A stretch of DNA of 64,000 bases from Microcebus murinus (GCF_040939455.1 NC_134115.1:22638727-22702726), one strand, 5' to 3'; positions 16,346 through 29,620 are shown, numbered from the stretch's first letter. Notes: generated by a model not told the origin, from the sequence alone. Numbers and translations: made by a program.

Positions 16346-17369
16346 GGATAGAGCAGAGCAGAAGGTCAAAAAACAAACAAAAAAAGTCCAGCACAAAGGC
16401 TCACTACATATAACACTATTTAATAGGTCAGCTACTTCAATTGGGACACATTTTGCTCATTCATCTGAACCAGTCAAGGTCAGTACTCTTGTAATTAATT
16501 ATTCTAAGAAAGGTTAAATGGACATTTTCTATCCAACACTAAACTGAAAATCAACTTCACAGTGTCCACTCTTGCCTTTCTATTCCTACCTTGGTAAATC
16601 TGACCCCAGCTACAATAGGAAAATTTGTGTGAAAGGAATGCTAAGTCCATAAGTGCTGTGGAAACTGATGGGAGGGGTATGCAGCTCAGAGCAGGGAAGG
16701 TGAGAGAAGGCATCAGCCCGAGAGTGACATGCGTTGGAGGAAGAGGAGGGATTCTCCTCCTCCAAACAGTTGAGGTACATTCAGAAAATTCCACAAGTCC
16801 TGTAGGGCCTATGAGTGAAGTGGTAGGCGGAGTAGAGGATGCATAAAGCAGAACAGACTTCATTATGAGGGAGGAGTTGGGTCATGGAGAATCTTGTATT
16901 TTTAACACACGTCAAGACATCAGAGGACTTTAAGAATGTTATTTTGATTCAGAAATAATCCTCAGGCAGTGGTGGGATGGGGGTGACACCAGAGATAAGG
17001 AAACCATTTAGACTATATAGGTGAGACAAGGGGAATACACTAACGTAATGGCTAGTGTGGGTGGCTGGGGGTCTGTGTGTAAGGCTTTTGAGGGCTCTTA
17101 ACGAGGAGGAATTAAGTGGCGAGAACTGTCATGACTTGAGGGTGGACTGGTGCTGTGGAGGCAAAGGGGAAGGGATGGCTGGCTTCTGGTGGGACAGAAG
17201 CCTTTTCCTATTATACTGCAACTTTTCATGTGGGGCCACTTCCCAGAAACCAGAAGATGATCAAAATGCTACTTCCTTCAGTGTATTGCTCACGAACTCA
17301 CCTGTATAGAAATGAATTTTCTAAAATATATATTGCAGATTCTTTCATGAACATAAAATCTGTGGCTAT

Positions 17370-17730
17370 TACTAGGATCTGAATGTTTGTGTCCCTCTAA
17401 AATTCATGCGCTGAAATCTAACTCCCCATATGTTGATATTAAGAGGTCCAGCTGTGGATGGTGACTAGGTCATGAAGGTGGAGCCCTCACCATTGGGATT
17501 AGTGCCCTTATAAAAGAGGCCTTGGAGGGGGACGAGTGTGCCCTTCCACCACGTGAGGACACAGCAAGAAGGTGCCATCTATGAGGAAAGAGCCCTTGCC
17601 ATACAACAAATCCGCGGGTGCCTTGATCTTGGACTTCCCAGCCTTCAGAACTGTGAGCATTAAATTTCTATTATTTATAAATTACCCAGTCTATGGTATT
17701 TTGTTATGGTAGCCTGAACTGACTAAGACA
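17370..17730 (+). repeat. MaLR-type (ERVL-MaLR) solo LTR
   Basis: A solo LTR fragment of the old MaLR group, about 360 bp. Recognisable blocks are 'gatctgaatgtttgtgtccc', 'tgactaggtcatgaaggtgg', 'gcccttataaaagaggcc', 'cttggacttcccagcc' and the end 'ctgaactgactaagaca'. A 5-bp duplication, gctat, lies at 17365-17369 and 17731-17735, the size expected for this group. No internal retroviral genes are present. Confidence 0.8.
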
Positions 17731-17739
17731 GCTATATAT

Positions 17740-18900
17740 GAAAAGTGTCAGATATTTTTCCCAACTGCCTCTTTTGTATATATAGTAAGCCTCTGGTAAT
17801 GTACATTTGCAGTCAACATAACACAAATTCATTTGCTAATCATTGATCAAGTAACTACTATGTAGTATACTGTAGATGTTATTTTGCTAAAGTATTAGAG
17901 GAAAAAAAATTCGAAAATATTTAAAAAAACAAATCAGCCTCTAATAGCAACTCTAATTTTCTTTGGTAGGTTTATCTGACTTACTAAGCTATAGGATAAC
18001 TTTATCTTAACATATTTGGCTAAATCCTTGATGTGAAGAAAAAATGTGGTTTGTTCTCTAGTACTGAGTTAATGTATTCCCCTTATAATCAGAAAAAGAC
18101 TGCATATATTCACTGGCTTTGCTGTGGAACACTATTTTATAACAACAGTTCTCATCTACAGGAATGAGGAGGAGAAGGCCACACACATTTTGGTTTCTGC
18201 CTCATGGAAACATTCTTCAAACCAGAAATGACACGTGAAAGGAGACTAAAGAACCAGAAGAAATGTGCTTCCATCCACGCTGGTTAAATCTTCCTCGAAA
18301 TAGAGATAAGAAACAAAATAAAAAATCCATTCTTCTTAGAAAATGAGTTTTTAACCCAGGGGTTTGCTTATTTTGGAAAGGAATCAGATGCTGGGCCCGT
18401 ATACCACACGTTCAGAATACCACACATAGCAACTAACTGTTGCTATGACTTTTCAGCAGCAAGAACGTTTAACGGGAAGTAACCTAGGGAAGGGATGAGC
18501 TAACCAAGGCATCAATAATTCATTTATCAGAAATAGGAGTAGTGATATTAAATGCCAGCAGACTGTTTCATTTGTAGGGAGGCATTTTCTGTTCCAAGCC
18601 TAGGACAATGCAGTCAGCTTCATTTGGCAAGCTAATATGAATGGAGGCAAAGCTGAATCAAAGGACAGGCTTTTATGGTCGCCTCTAACAATGCTATTAC
18701 TTTTGCATCAGTTATTTATGTCTCACATACCACCATTTGGGAACTGGAAAAAGTGACAAGAAAGCGGTTTTTATAACTTTTGTACTTCAGAGGTGATTTC
18801 CTTCATTCCAAAGCTCTGGCACTAGAAATGGAATCATGTGAGTCTAAGAGAGATGATTTGCATGAAGTTTTGAGGGTACATTCTCTATGAGTACTAAAAG
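17740..18900. other. Intron stretch with no recognised element
   Basis: AT-rich single-copy-looking sequence. I see nothing beyond short A or T runs. Confidence 0.55.
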
Positions 18901-18904
18901 CCCT

Positions 18905-19055
18905 CCAAGAACTAGTTTCTTACTAAGTCATTTCCCAATTCAGCCCATTAGTAATCTATATTATTTCATCACTGTGTCCCCCAAGCATTTAGCACAGAGC
19001 TGTTTGCAAAGCCAGAGTCTCAGTGGATACTTTGGTGAATGAATGAATAAACACA
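18905..19055 (+). repeat. L2 LINE 3' end
   Basis: The 'gtgtcccccaagcatttagc' block and the terminal gtgaatgaatgaataaa are the sense L2 3' end. Confidence 0.65.
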
Positions 19056-19459
19056 GCCAAGTAAGAAATAATTCCAAACCTGCTCTGAAGCCTACTGGTC
19101 AGATGGCACAATGAGGAGGCATTTGTGTAACATATGCCTCAATTTCCTTATTCTGACAATGATTAGAAATTTTTCTCCTTCACTATCTTATATCAAATTT
19201 AAAGACTCATGCTCCACCAAGGGAGATGGGGAAATGAAATTCAAGAAAAGTAGACACACTGTGTACTGAATGAGTCACAGTTCCCAGCCACCAAAGAAGC
19301 AAAAAGCCTGTCTCAACCCCTAATCCTGGAAATAGACTTCCAAGTTTTAATTTAGATTTGAAATGTTCATATGCATATATATATTGAGATAATTCATTTT
19401 TAACTGATTATTTATCAAGAATTAGACATATGAATAGAACACATAATTATAATAATAAC

Positions 19460-19635
19460 AGCTATAATTATCTAGTACCTATAATGTAGTCAGCTTGATG
19501 TTTTACACATTTTGTTGCTAATCCTTAGAGGTAAGTATTATGCCCATTTTAGAGATTTAAAAAAAAAAATACTACGGCTCATTCCATAAAGCTAATCAAG
19601 AACAGCCAAGACTAAAAGTCAACTCTTCTAAACTA
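19460..19635 (-). repeat. MIR SINE fragment
   Basis: The 'ctagtacctataatgtag' and 'attatgcccattttagagat' blocks are the reverse complement of MIR, interrupted by an A-run at about 19558-19569. Confidence 0.6.
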
Positions 19636-19807
19636 TAAATCCATTCGTTTTCTAATGCTAGGTGACCTCTATCCAAACAGAATTATCTATTTATGGATCC
19701 ATGCTTAAAGACATATCCAACCATCCTATCTAGCACTAGGGTCTAGTAAGCAGAGAGGATATTTTAATCCTAAATGTTTGAATACATGCTGTTGGTCAGC
19801 CAAGATA

Positions 19808-19824
19808 AAAAAAAAAAAAAAAAA
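19808..19824. repeat. Poly(A) run
   Basis: About 17 consecutive A bases without a recognisable SINE body attached. It creates the lysine run in the overlapping open frames, which are not genes. Confidence 0.85.
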
Positions 19825-21456
19825 TCAGGCAGAACTACTGAGAGGCACTACAGGTACATCTATAACGCAAGGCATTTCTGCCTTCCACAAAACAGAGGTA
19901 GGAGTGCTGGGGTTGTACCTAGGAAAATGCCAATGTTCACTGTCAAGACTACAAACCTAAGTGCACATCTGGAAAAGAATAATGTCTGCATCCTCCAACA
20001 ATTAAACCCCCACTGCACTCAGTGGACCATGGCACTGCTTAGAATGGGTCAAAACAGGACACACTAGAATACCCCAGAGAGAGCATGACCACAGTGATTC
20101 TTCTTAAACAAAGGTCTTGGGAAACCACCGAGTTTAAAAGGAATCCTCACAAAGAATTCAGTTTTAAAAGAGTAGTCTATAAAAAGCATCAAAGCCAATA
20201 CTCAAATAATTGTCCACACAGACATTATAATCTAGACAACAACAGCCAGGTCTCAAAGAAAACTATCCAGTTTAACTTAGGTCATTTTCTCTTTTTGTTT
20301 GGAAGTTGTGGGAAATTCTATCTATAGCAATTTGTTTATTAATGATTTCACCACTGAATCTGATCGATTTACTTGGCTGCTAATATTAACAAGCAGCATA
20401 TTTCTAAAGCTACTTTGTTAAGCCTTCTTTGTAGATGGTAAAAAGAAAACACACATGTACAGCCACAATTTTCTAGGTCATATGGTTTTATCTAAACTTA
20501 TTGACTTATTAATCAAATAATACTAGCTGAGAAATTTTTCCCTAAAGAGAACAGCAGCCTGGAAATAGGACATAATGAGTGGGCTAAACAGTTCTCCTTT
20601 GCAACTTCTGTGATCTTAACCTAAAACATGTAAATAAAATTTCAAATGAAAATAACTAAATCACAGCATTGTCCCAGGGAGCTTCATAGTACAGAGGAAA
20701 AAAGTTAAGTAATGTGATGCAGAGATTGGAAATATCTACTAATCTTTTAAGGAATCTGGGTCATTGTAAGCAAGAAAAATCATATCCCCATTCCCACTTA
20801 CTTGCTGAGAAAGGTTAAAATATTCTATGTTATCAATGGATGTGCGTTTTCATTTGTGTTCACTAAAACCACAGTACCATACTAACTGGAAAGTGTGATT
20901 GTGGTTAAATGGGTTTCTGTACCTCCTGGTTTGGGGCAGGGAGCTGGTGGGGGGATAAGAAAGGTAACATGTTCTGCAAGAGCAATAATTCTTCTAGGTA
21001 TTTCAGGTATATTAGTGGGAAACAAAATCACTACAGAGTAGAGAAGAGCAAAGAAGAAGTAAAATAAGAAAGCCCCTGGCAGTATTCAATCAGATTTGTT
21101 GAATTTAACAGAATCACTCTTTTAGGAGGTGCTTTGTTTTGTCTCCCCCTATAGCACCCCTATCCCTAAACGAATGGGCCACAGACCAATTATCACACAA
21201 AGGGCCATAGCTTCCACTTCCATCCTCAAGACCTGAAAATCTGAAGCCTTTCCCCAGGCTTTCCCTGCAACTATTCTCACTATGTGGACCATCCTTTTTC
21301 TTACTCAGAAGCTTCAGCAGAAAACACTTGTTTATCTTGGAGCAAATTCGGGATCATTTGTTACCAAGGATTTTGAAGAAAATACTTCCCTCAGCACGAG
21401 CAGAAAACAAAGCTCCTTGCCAGCCACACGCCAGCCACCCCTCACTTGGGCCTTAC

Positions 21457-21533
21457 TTGTTCTCGTTGCTTGCATCGTAACGAGGCATTGGGTCCAAGTC
21501 ATTCCCATTCACATCGCAACTCGCTAGAGCATC
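21457..21533 (-). CDS. PCSK5: PCSK5 internal exon: calcium-binding stretch before catalytic His
   Basis: This 77-bp exon encodes DALASCDVNGNDLDPMPRYDASNEN and two bases of a Lys codon. In furin-family convertases this acidic segment lies between the catalytic Asp and the catalytic His and contributes to calcium binding in the protease domain. The acceptor is a long pyrimidine tract ending GGCCATAG at 21534 and upstream, followed by GAT. The donor reads AA then GTAAGG at 21456-21451. The exon is too short to stand out as an open frame and was found by translating the minus strand below the previous exon. It begins in phase 0 and ends in phase 2, so the next exon must start with one base of the Lys codon, followed in the family by HGT with the catalytic His. 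That exon was not found in 1-21456 and probably lies outside the window. Confidence 0.93.
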
Positions 21534-23546
21534 CTATGGCCACAGAGGAGAGAACCAGAGAGAGGAAACGGGCATTCATTAATTAGCCATTGACCCACAG
21601 GCTCATGCATTTTTAAACACATTTCTGCAAGAAAGTAATTAGGTTAACTAATACGCTCATGGTTCGGTGGTGTCAGGATGCCTTAGGGAGAGACCGCTTG
21701 TTGGGTAATAATTAGTGCTGTATTTTCCCCCTTAAGGTGAAGAAGTACTCTACGCAGTGCCCTGTCCATGCTTGCCAGCACTTTTTCCACTCATACTTAG
21801 AATGACCCAGTTCATGAAATGATTTCTTGAATTTGCAACTTCCTTATCACAATATAAATATTTTAGAAGACAAAAATCATTCACATATCACTGGCAAGAC
21901 AATTAAAAATCAATATTAGATATTGATTTTGTGAGGCATCTCAGGACCTATATTAGACAATACTTGCCTGGTTTCAGATACTGTATCTACTATAAAAGAG
22001 TCTAGAATTCAGATGTTTTACTAATATCCAATGCTTCGGGGACCAGCCAAAATGATGAACAAGGTTTTCTGATGCTAAGGTTTCAAAATGAGGAAACTAT
22101 CTCCCAAACCAAAGTTGGATTTGTTTGTTTGCTTTTTAAAACGATTGTGAAAAATCTCTAAATTACTAAAGAAAAATGTACTGGGTTATTGCCATCATTC
22201 AAATTTAGACCATTGTAGGTAGCCTAATTTAGGGTGCTTTGAATTTTCTTAGGCTTTATGATTATTCCTAATTTCAATGTCATTGAAAATAAACATTATC
22301 TTGGTTTTCTGTATTTATCAAAGGCTCTTGTTTCTGAAAATAATTTTTTGTACATAGACCCTGAAATGTTTGGAAGAATTGAGCAAAATACACATGCACA
22401 TAAAGGTGGGAAGTTCCTGCTCACTGCACAATGGGGGCTCCACAGCCATTCTTAGGGGCCACGAGGGCACAAAAGCTTCGGATAGTACCCCAATGTAACT
22501 TACTGATTTTCTTTATAAGGAAGCTCAGACCCCAAACAGGTTAATTTCTAACCTGCTTTGGCATAAAAGAAACCAAGGCTGGGACCCAGGTCTTCTAATA
22601 CCTCAGCCAATGCGCCTGTTCCTCTCCCCACTGGCTCCAACGCAAGGAGAACCGAGAGGGCACCAGTATTGCTAATTGCACAGGTAATTCTGCAGAAATT
22701 TTTTCCAGGGGGAGAAAATGATAAAGGAAAAGAATGCAATCACAATTACACAAAAGCTATTCGTATTTAATCAAATACATTCGTATGCAGTGGCAAGCAG
22801 TTAGCACGCACTAAAAACACCTCTCTGCAGGTGACAAGAAAGACATCTCTACTGCGGGATAAGCAGCCATAGTTTCTCTTTTTATATCTGACCCTGCATA
22901 ACTCACTTCAGTCTTCAGGCTTCAGTTTCTTCTCCTGCCAAAGAAGAAGACTAAACTGGAGTTCCTTTTTAGCTTTAAAACTCTACGCCGTGAAGAGACA
23001 AGTTTATCTGAGTGCACTTTGACACAGCCACTCGACTGTTTCGCTCACATAAAAACAAAATGAATTTGTGGTTCCTTCTTAAGAAAGGGAGTTGACTGGT
23101 ACCTACAGACGACTGTGAAGCTGATCATTACTGTCCTTTAAAAAAAAAAAAAAACAGGCCAAAAGAGAAAGAGATGAGCAGAATAACTTGAGAAAAGTTC
23201 TAAGTGTGTTTCTCTCCCTAAAAGAAATAAAGAGTGTTGCCTGGCTGGTTGGACGGATTGTTGAGAAAAGCAGATATTGCTGGTAGCAGATGGTGTTGAC
23301 GGTAGGGTTTCTGCTACCTTACTGCTTTCTTTTGGTAGGTCAGAACATCAAAGGCACTCAAGAGTTGAAAGTGTTATCTCATGCTTCCTGTGTTCTAAGA
23401 GCTCATCTTTTATAAGAAAGGAGAAAAACACAGAGCCTATCGTATGTTGCTGCATTTTTCAGTAGCTATCCACCTTATCCATAATCCTAACATGAGTTCC
23501 TCTGCTTCCCAGGAGGAAAGACATTCCGACCACAGCAAACACTCAC
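21534..23546 (-). other. PCSK5: PCSK5 short intron, 2,013 bp
   Basis: The intron lies between the catalytic-Asp exon and the 77-bp exon, with a GTGAGT donor and an ATAG acceptor preceded by a run of pyrimidines. It contains only a poly(A) run near 23140-23154 and no repeat that I recognise, which is sparse compared with the neighbouring introns. Confidence 0.9.
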
Positions 23547-23690
23547 GTAGTTTTGCATCAGATCCGGATGGGTTCTCTCAATGCCATCGTCCAGGATGGT
23601 GACCACAATGTTCTTTCCCGTGTAGCCTCTCTTCCAGGCTCCTTCAATATTCATGTCTGATTGGCAGGGATGTGTATTGTCACTGCAGTG
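23547..23690 (-). CDS. PCSK5: PCSK5 internal exon: start of S8 catalytic domain, catalytic Asp
   Basis: This exon encodes 48 residues from HCSDNTHPCQSDMN to HPDLMQNY. It contains the stretch VVTILDDGIERTHPDL, in which an aspartate of the DDG motif is the first member of the Asp-His-Ser triad of subtilisin-like (S8) proteases. The preceding GAWKRGYTGKNI segment is the conserved lead-in to the core beta strand of the fold. The acceptor is a pyrimidine tract ending CTTCTTCAG at 23691-23699, and the donor is GTGAGT at 23546-23541. At 144 bp with phase 0 at both ends, it joins directly to the upstream ATG codon (Met) and downstream GAT codon (Asp), giving the expected MWYM-HCSDN and MQNY-DALAS junctions. 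The exon shows no stop or frameshift. Confidence 0.96.
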
Positions 23691-24329
23691 CTGAAGAAGG
23701 AAGAACACATTGCAAGATTACTAAATAGTGAGGAGATGGGAGAATTACCTACTTCTTAAAATAATGCCTTAAATCGATAGCAAGTTTGTGGATTGCCCAG
23801 TAAAGTAGAAGCACGGATTTCCACCATGATAATAGGAAGGAAAGATGTAAAAAAGCAAGTGAAACAGAAATCTCTGCCACCAGTTCTGATACATATAAAT
23901 CCCTCAGAAAGGCATAAAATAAAGTGTACTACAAACAAGAAATAATAACAGGTTCTCCAAACTCTTTCACTAAATTAACAAGGGCTATTGTACCATAACT
24001 TATAGGCAGTAGACAGACTCACTCTGCACTACTTTGAGAAGGGAAAGAATAATAGTGCGAAGTCCAGAAAGGTACCCCACAAAGGAAAATGTGTGTGGGG
24101 GCTTCAAAGGGCTGGCTGTAAAACATAGAATTCTAGCTCATTATGTGTAGTAATTTCATTCTGCAATGGCTACAACATACAAACATACTGAAAAATGAAT
24201 TAAGCCAGCAGCTTTTCCTGATATAATTTGCTAGCATTTGTCCAACCCACACAACTGTTCCTTTAAAGTCCATCTCTTTGAAATATCTCTGAGTGACATT
24301 GTTTTCTAGGTTCTTAAGACTTCTTAGAG

Positions 24330-24803
24330 CAGTGGTCCCCAGCCTTTTTGGCACCAGGGACCAGTTTCATGCAAGAAAGTTTTCCATGGCTGGGAGGCAC
24401 AGAGGGATAGTTTCAGAATGATCCAAGTGCATTACATTTATTGTGTGGTCAAACCTCTCTAACCTCTCTGTTAATGATAATCTGTATTTGCAGCCACTCC
24501 TCAGTGCTAGCATCACCACCTCAGCTCCACCTCAGATCATCGGGCATTAAATTCTCATAAGAAGCACACACCCTAGATCCCCGGCATGCACAGCCTATGG
24601 TAGGGTTCATGCTCCTATGAGAATCTAATGCCACTGCTGATCTGACAGGAGGCGGAGCTTATGCAGTGATGCTAGCGATGGGGAGTGGTTATAAATGCAT
24701 ATGAAGCTTTTGTCCCATCACTCCTCACCTCCTGCTGTATAGCCCAGTTTCTAACAGGCCACTGACTGGTACTGGTCCGCCACCTGGGTTTTGGGGACAG
24801 AAG
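24330..24803 (-). mobile_element. MER1-like hAT-Charlie DNA transposon
   Basis: The element begins cagtggtccccagccttttt and ends with an imperfect inverse of that terminus (ggttttggggacagaag), which marks it as a non-autonomous hAT element of the MER1 type. Internal blocks such as 'gagaatctaatgccactgct' and 'gatctgacaggaggcggagc' fit this family. The flanking octamers tcttagag (24322-24329) and cattagag (24804-24811) agree at six of eight bases, consistent with a decayed 8-bp target duplication. It lies about 640 bp from the acceptor of the catalytic-Asp exon. Confidence 0.8.
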
Positions 24804-24979
24804 CATTAGAGGAACAAAGCAAAAGAGACGTACTGCTACATAATACCACAGAAACACAAGCCACCCAGGTCTTTCCCTATTCACTACTTTCTTCCTGCTT
24901 TGTAATATAGTTCAGCATTTGGGGAGTAGATGAGAATGTCAAGCTTTATGGGCTCTAAGCATAAATGGAGATCCCGCTC

Positions 24980-25490
24980 CATTGATTCATTTAACACACA
25001 TTTTACTGAGTGCCTACTACATGCTGAAGTATGGCAGTAAACAAGGAAGATGAGGTCCTTGTCTTAATGGGGAGACAGAAAATAAAGAAACAAATAAGGC
25101 CCTTCAGAATGCTCCTTGTGTTTTAAAGAAGTTGAGGAGAGTGCTATGGCCCATGCTGTGGGATCTGAGAACACTACTGTAGGTGGACTGGTCAGAAGAA
25201 GGACTCCAGTCTCTGAAAAAGTGAAATGAGAGCTGAGACATGACTGAGGAGAAAGAGCTGGTCTGCCCACAAGCCTAGGAACAACTGCCCTGGGAGGCAA
25301 CAAAGCAAATGCAAAGACTGTAAGGTGGAGAAGAGCTTACTGTGTCAGAGAAAGAGAAAGAAGATGGGTATTGCTAAAGCTTAGTGAACGAGGGAGAGAA
25401 TGGCGCAAGAGCCATCAAATTAGAAGAGAAGGCAAGGTCAGATCATTGAGGCTTTGTGGGCCACGACCCGGGTAATATTCTAGGTCTGTC
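24980..25490 (-). repeat. L2 LINE 3' region
   Basis: The order 'tgattcatttaacacacatt', 'gagtgcctactacatgctga', 'aaggaagatgaggtccttgt', then a purine-rich stretch ending near 'gaggctttgtgggccacgac' follows the reverse complement of the L2 3' region for about 500 bp. Confidence 0.7.
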
Positions 25491-25923
25491 CTACATAGAA
25501 GCTCCTTTTTTTCCAAACCCGATATCTCAAAATTAGATGTGAACTAGCGACAGATACCTCCAACGCCCCCTGATATGAATTTCTTAACTACTTTATACCT
25601 CCCATGAGATTGCCTTTTGTTAAATGTTATAAATACATTTGAATAGTTTCAAGGATTCCTTCTAAGAAAGAATAAACCCATTTTTTCATAATAGACAATG
25701 TCAATTGCATAAAGAATAGGGACTTACATATTTTTATGAACATTTCCAATTTTTTCCCACCTTCCTGACTTCTTCCTGGTACTTGAGGCCCTGCACCCAC
25801 TCTCTGCTGATCCAAATCCACTCTCCCTCCTCCTTCCTCCAGTTTTCAGGGCATAGCTCTGGACCTTCTCCCATCTGGCCTTTTCCAGCCTATTCACCTT
25901 TTTCCCCTTCCCTGAACTCAGAA

Positions 25924-25954
25924 ACACACACACACATACTCACACACACGCATG

Positions 25955-25990
<36 letters not shown>
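25924..25990. repeat. (CA)n microsatellite
   Basis: Interrupted CA dinucleotides across about 67 bp. The longest pure run, at about 25956-25990, has roughly 17 units. Likely polymorphic. Confidence 0.95.
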
Positions 25991-25995
<5 letters not shown>

Positions 25996-25999
25996 CCTA

Positions 26000-28040
26000 C
26001 ACCATCCAACCCCTACTCAGCGAATTTTGCTGAGCTGTTGACTATTGAATCCTGGGTGTGAGTTTTGTCCCCTGATCATAAGCCCCTATGATATCATGCA
26101 TTAAACTAATCTAACCTAGGATTTCAGAAATATTGGCCAGAAATGAAGGCATATCCTCAACTTTATTTCCATAATGCTTACTGCTCTGCCTTCTTCAGCA
26201 ATACTCAGGCCAGCTAATGCTTGGTTAACGGAGATGATGATAATGCAAGAAATAGTGCCGATTTCCAAAATGCCTTCGTTTTTCACAAGTCTCCTTCTGG
26301 CCAAGAGTTTGGGCCTCTCCTCGGCAAACATTTTAATTTAACACAAAGCAACCTTGACAGGTTTTTATTTCATTTTCTTTTCAAAACCCGCTGTGGCCAC
26401 CTGCGGTATCGATTGTGACATGAAGTAATGTTAATGTGGCCAAGAGGTGGGCCGGAGGAAGGAAGCGCACAGGAAATGGGTAACCACAAATGGGATCACC
26501 GTCCCAGAGTAGAGGGATGCTGCCTGAAATTGTAATTATGAAGATTGAAGAAAACCAGCTGTCTATGGAAAACATGTGTGTTACCAACGAAGCAATTAGG
26601 TTTCTTTCTTCCACCTCTGCTTCTGTTGAGTCTGATTTTGCCATTAAATATTCTTGAACCACCTTTTTTCTTTTTCCTTTGTATCTGCCACCATGGTAGG
26701 TGGTGAAGGAGAGGAAATATTCAATTGACGAGTTTTCATTTGGATAATCTGGTGTATCAAGTAGTCAAAATGTCAAAGGCAAAATCATCATCATCGTCAT
26801 CATCAAAGCCTGGTGTGTTTCTTGCAAATGAATGATAAGGTCAAAGGACACTTAAATCAGAACCCTAAATACTGAATGAGAGTGCTAGGTTTTGGGGATT
26901 TTTTAAAAATACATTTCAAGTGGTCCAGACTTCCAAAAGCATTTCTAATGTGGTTGTTTCCTAAACCCAAGGTATCCAGAGCGCAAAAACTATGGAAAAT
27001 ACTGATGGCACTCAACACTGACCGAGGATAAAAATGAGTTCATTATTTCCTTAACTGTCTGATTGAAATAATCTTTAAACTAGGCTTTATTTAATTTCCA
27101 GGAATCTATGTTACAGCAGCATGCAAAGGCAAAGGGAACAGGTAGTAGCCATGACCCCCTCATACGTGGTCAACCATGGTGAAAAGATCTCTGCCAGAAC
27201 TGGAACTAAAGGCAAGTGTCTGGAATTATGTTACCATATGTGCAGCCCACAGTCTGGTGTTCAAAAAAGGGTCCAGTCAGAAATTTCCAGCATATTTGAA
27301 GCTGTTGAAAACTATACACATGCACAGTATATTCAAGATAAATAGTATAGTAAATGTATGTAGCTTTAGTTCTGCATAATGCTCTTTATTTCAATGATAT
27401 TCTATGCACAGATGATTAAGTATTTAAGAACAACACTGGACACACAAACTACAAAATAGCCTGCAGAAACAATGGTTACCACAAAGGTCTCCACTTTCTT
27501 ATCCATAAAAGCTTTTATTCTCTTTAAGAATGAAAGTTTAAAGAAATTGTTCTGTGAGTTTAAGTAATGGTCTTTTCCGAACCAGAATTATGAGCTATTT
27601 GGGTTATAAACCACTCTAATGTGTCCACTTTTTGTCTTCCTAAACTCAGTGGTTGCTCAATAAACACCTTTGTTATGTTCTCGCTATCATTTTCTTCAGA
27701 CTACAGGGCTTGGGGTGGGGGTGCCTCAGTGTCATTCTTTTTAAACTTCTCTAAGTTCTGAGGGTTTCCAATGAACTGCCATTTTACATGCTGTTGATAA
27801 TCAGTTAACATTGAAACTATCGGTTGTTCGTTATTACTCATACAGTGGCTCGAAAGACTGCATCTCTGACTCTACGATGTGAAGAAAATAGAATTAAATA
27901 CACAAAAATCAGTTTAGAGACAAAGAAACACATCTAGTCAACCAAAGTGTACATATACTTGAAATTCTTCATAAAATTTGGAGTTTAGGAGTTGTCAGAA
28001 ATTGAAATAAAAATAACTGATATTCCCTTACGTGCAAATA
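26000..28040. other. Intron stretch with no recognised element
   Basis: There is no recognisable coding sequence. A short TCA/ATC trinucleotide-like patch lies at about 26783-26804. The open frames at 26381-26662 and 27121-27345 have no recognisable protein. Confidence 0.55.
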
Positions 28041-28044
28041 TAAC

Positions 28045-28260
28045 TAACATCAGATCCTTACCACAGGCAAGCATTATGCTAAACATTTTATGTGAATTAG
28101 CATCATTTAAGACTTAGAACAACCATTTTTGAGAGGTACTTTTATCATTTGCTTTTAACAGATAAAGAAAATCAGCCTCAGTAACCTTCCAGACCTCAAA
28201 TAGCTGGTCAATAATAGAACCAGAACTCAAACCCAAGCACTCTGATATCAGAGCATAGGG
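28045..28260 (-). repeat. MIR SINE
   Basis: A long antisense MIR. Blocks 'gcaagcattatgctaaacat', 'acagataaagaaaatcagcc', 'tagaaccagaactcaaaccc' and 'agcactctgatatcagagca' occur in the expected order. Confidence 0.75.
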
Positions 28261-29299
28261 ATATGAAACTCTGGTGTTAAAAACTAAAACAGAAAGGGCT
28301 TAAAGCAGTGCCAAGCACAAGCAAATTCAGATAAGGGTAGATAAGGGGTAGATAAGAGTGGATATTGGAGAACAGTTCCAGTAAAGAAACTCAAATAACA
28401 GAAATCGCACTGGCCTTAGAACTATGGTCAGTGCATTGAAGGGATCAAGTGGAATACAGCTGTCTAAGACCTGAAAGACCTTCTAATTTTTCCTTATTTC
28501 ATTGAATACTTTCAATAACAGGGAGCTCACGTCTTTATTAAATAGCCAATGATGTGCTAGTAAATTAGTTCTTTAAAAAAAAATAGCCCTTATTTGTAGG
28601 GTTTACAAATTCTATGATGTAAATACTCACATTATGGTCAATTTTAAACTACCACAATCAACAAAATTCCTGACCATCTAATGATAAGCTTTCATTAGCT
28701 CTGAGAAGGCAGATCCAGCCCACCATTGGAAACAGCCCACCATTGTTAGTCGTGCTCCGTTTCTGAGGAAGTCATGGGAGCCAATGGGTCCGACATCTGC
28801 TTCTCAGTACTCAGAAACTACCCTAGGCTTAGTTCTCCCCTTTGCAGTTTCAGACAGTAGTTTCATTCCCTCTTACATTTATTTAGAGAAGACTTTCTTT
28901 AACTTTTCTTTCTCAATGCTACTGAAAAAGAAAAAAAAAAAACAAAACAAAAAAAAACCTAGACTTTGGACCTTTGTGAGGAAGTCCATAAGCTGACTCT
29001 TGGACTCTTTTTGGGGTACATGAAGTACAGATTCTGTGCCTCCAAAAATGAAGGTACCTTTATTGATTCTGGAAAATCTAAATTACGCTACATTAAGTTC
29101 TAAGTGTTTACTGCTATATTTATGGGTCAATTTGATGGACTTCAAATCCTTGGTTATCATATACACACAAAAAAATGCCCCTGGCCAAAACAGATCCACT
29201 GTCCAATTTTTCAGACGATGATTATTCAATCTGTAAATGATCCAGAAATTCCACAGAAGCCCAGTAAGTTTCAACAACAGCAATCTCAGCATAGCAGCT

Positions 29300-29470
29300 A
29301 AGGACAGGAGCTGAGAGGAATCAGGCAGAACAGAGTTTGAATTCCACCTCCACTACTTTCCAGCTGTATGATTTTGTCAAGTCACCTAAATTCTTAAAGC
29401 CTTATCTGTAGTTTGAACACAGAGAACTGCTATAAAGATTAAAGAAAATAAAGTAGGTAACAACTGGCTA
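29300..29470 (+). repeat. MIR SINE
   Basis: Sense MIR: 'gcagaacagagtttgaattc', 'ccactactttccagctgtat', 'gtcaagtcacctaaattctt' and 'ataaagattaaagaaaataa'. Confidence 0.75.
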
Positions 29471-29620
29471 CTGTTGTTATAATCATGTTGTTGATGATAG
29501 CACATTGATAGGAAGCATCAGTGTTCCCAATAGTTTGGGGAAGGATACTTTAGTTTTTAAAGGAAAAAGAAGAGAGATTATCTTAAAATAATAAGATGAT
29601 GGGTTTTTTCATTGTTTGAA

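Noticed and set aside
17370..17730. Promoter of a gene because of the ttataaaag motif
   Set aside because: The motif is part of the MaLR LTR consensus and no transcript or coding sequence follows it.
21457..23690. Assignment to PCSK6 (PACE4) or furin instead of PCSK5
   Set aside because: The catalytic-Asp exon and the DALASCDVNGND exon both read as PCSK5. Furin has a clearly different sequence here, and PCSK6 differs at several positions as I recall it. A direct alignment would settle it.
25924..25990. CRISPR-like repeated structure
   Set aside because: It is a simple CA microsatellite without spacers, and this is a vertebrate genome.
28784..28996. Open frame with a lysine-rich end
   Set aside because: The lysines come from an interrupted A-run at about 28924-28958; there is no protein identity.
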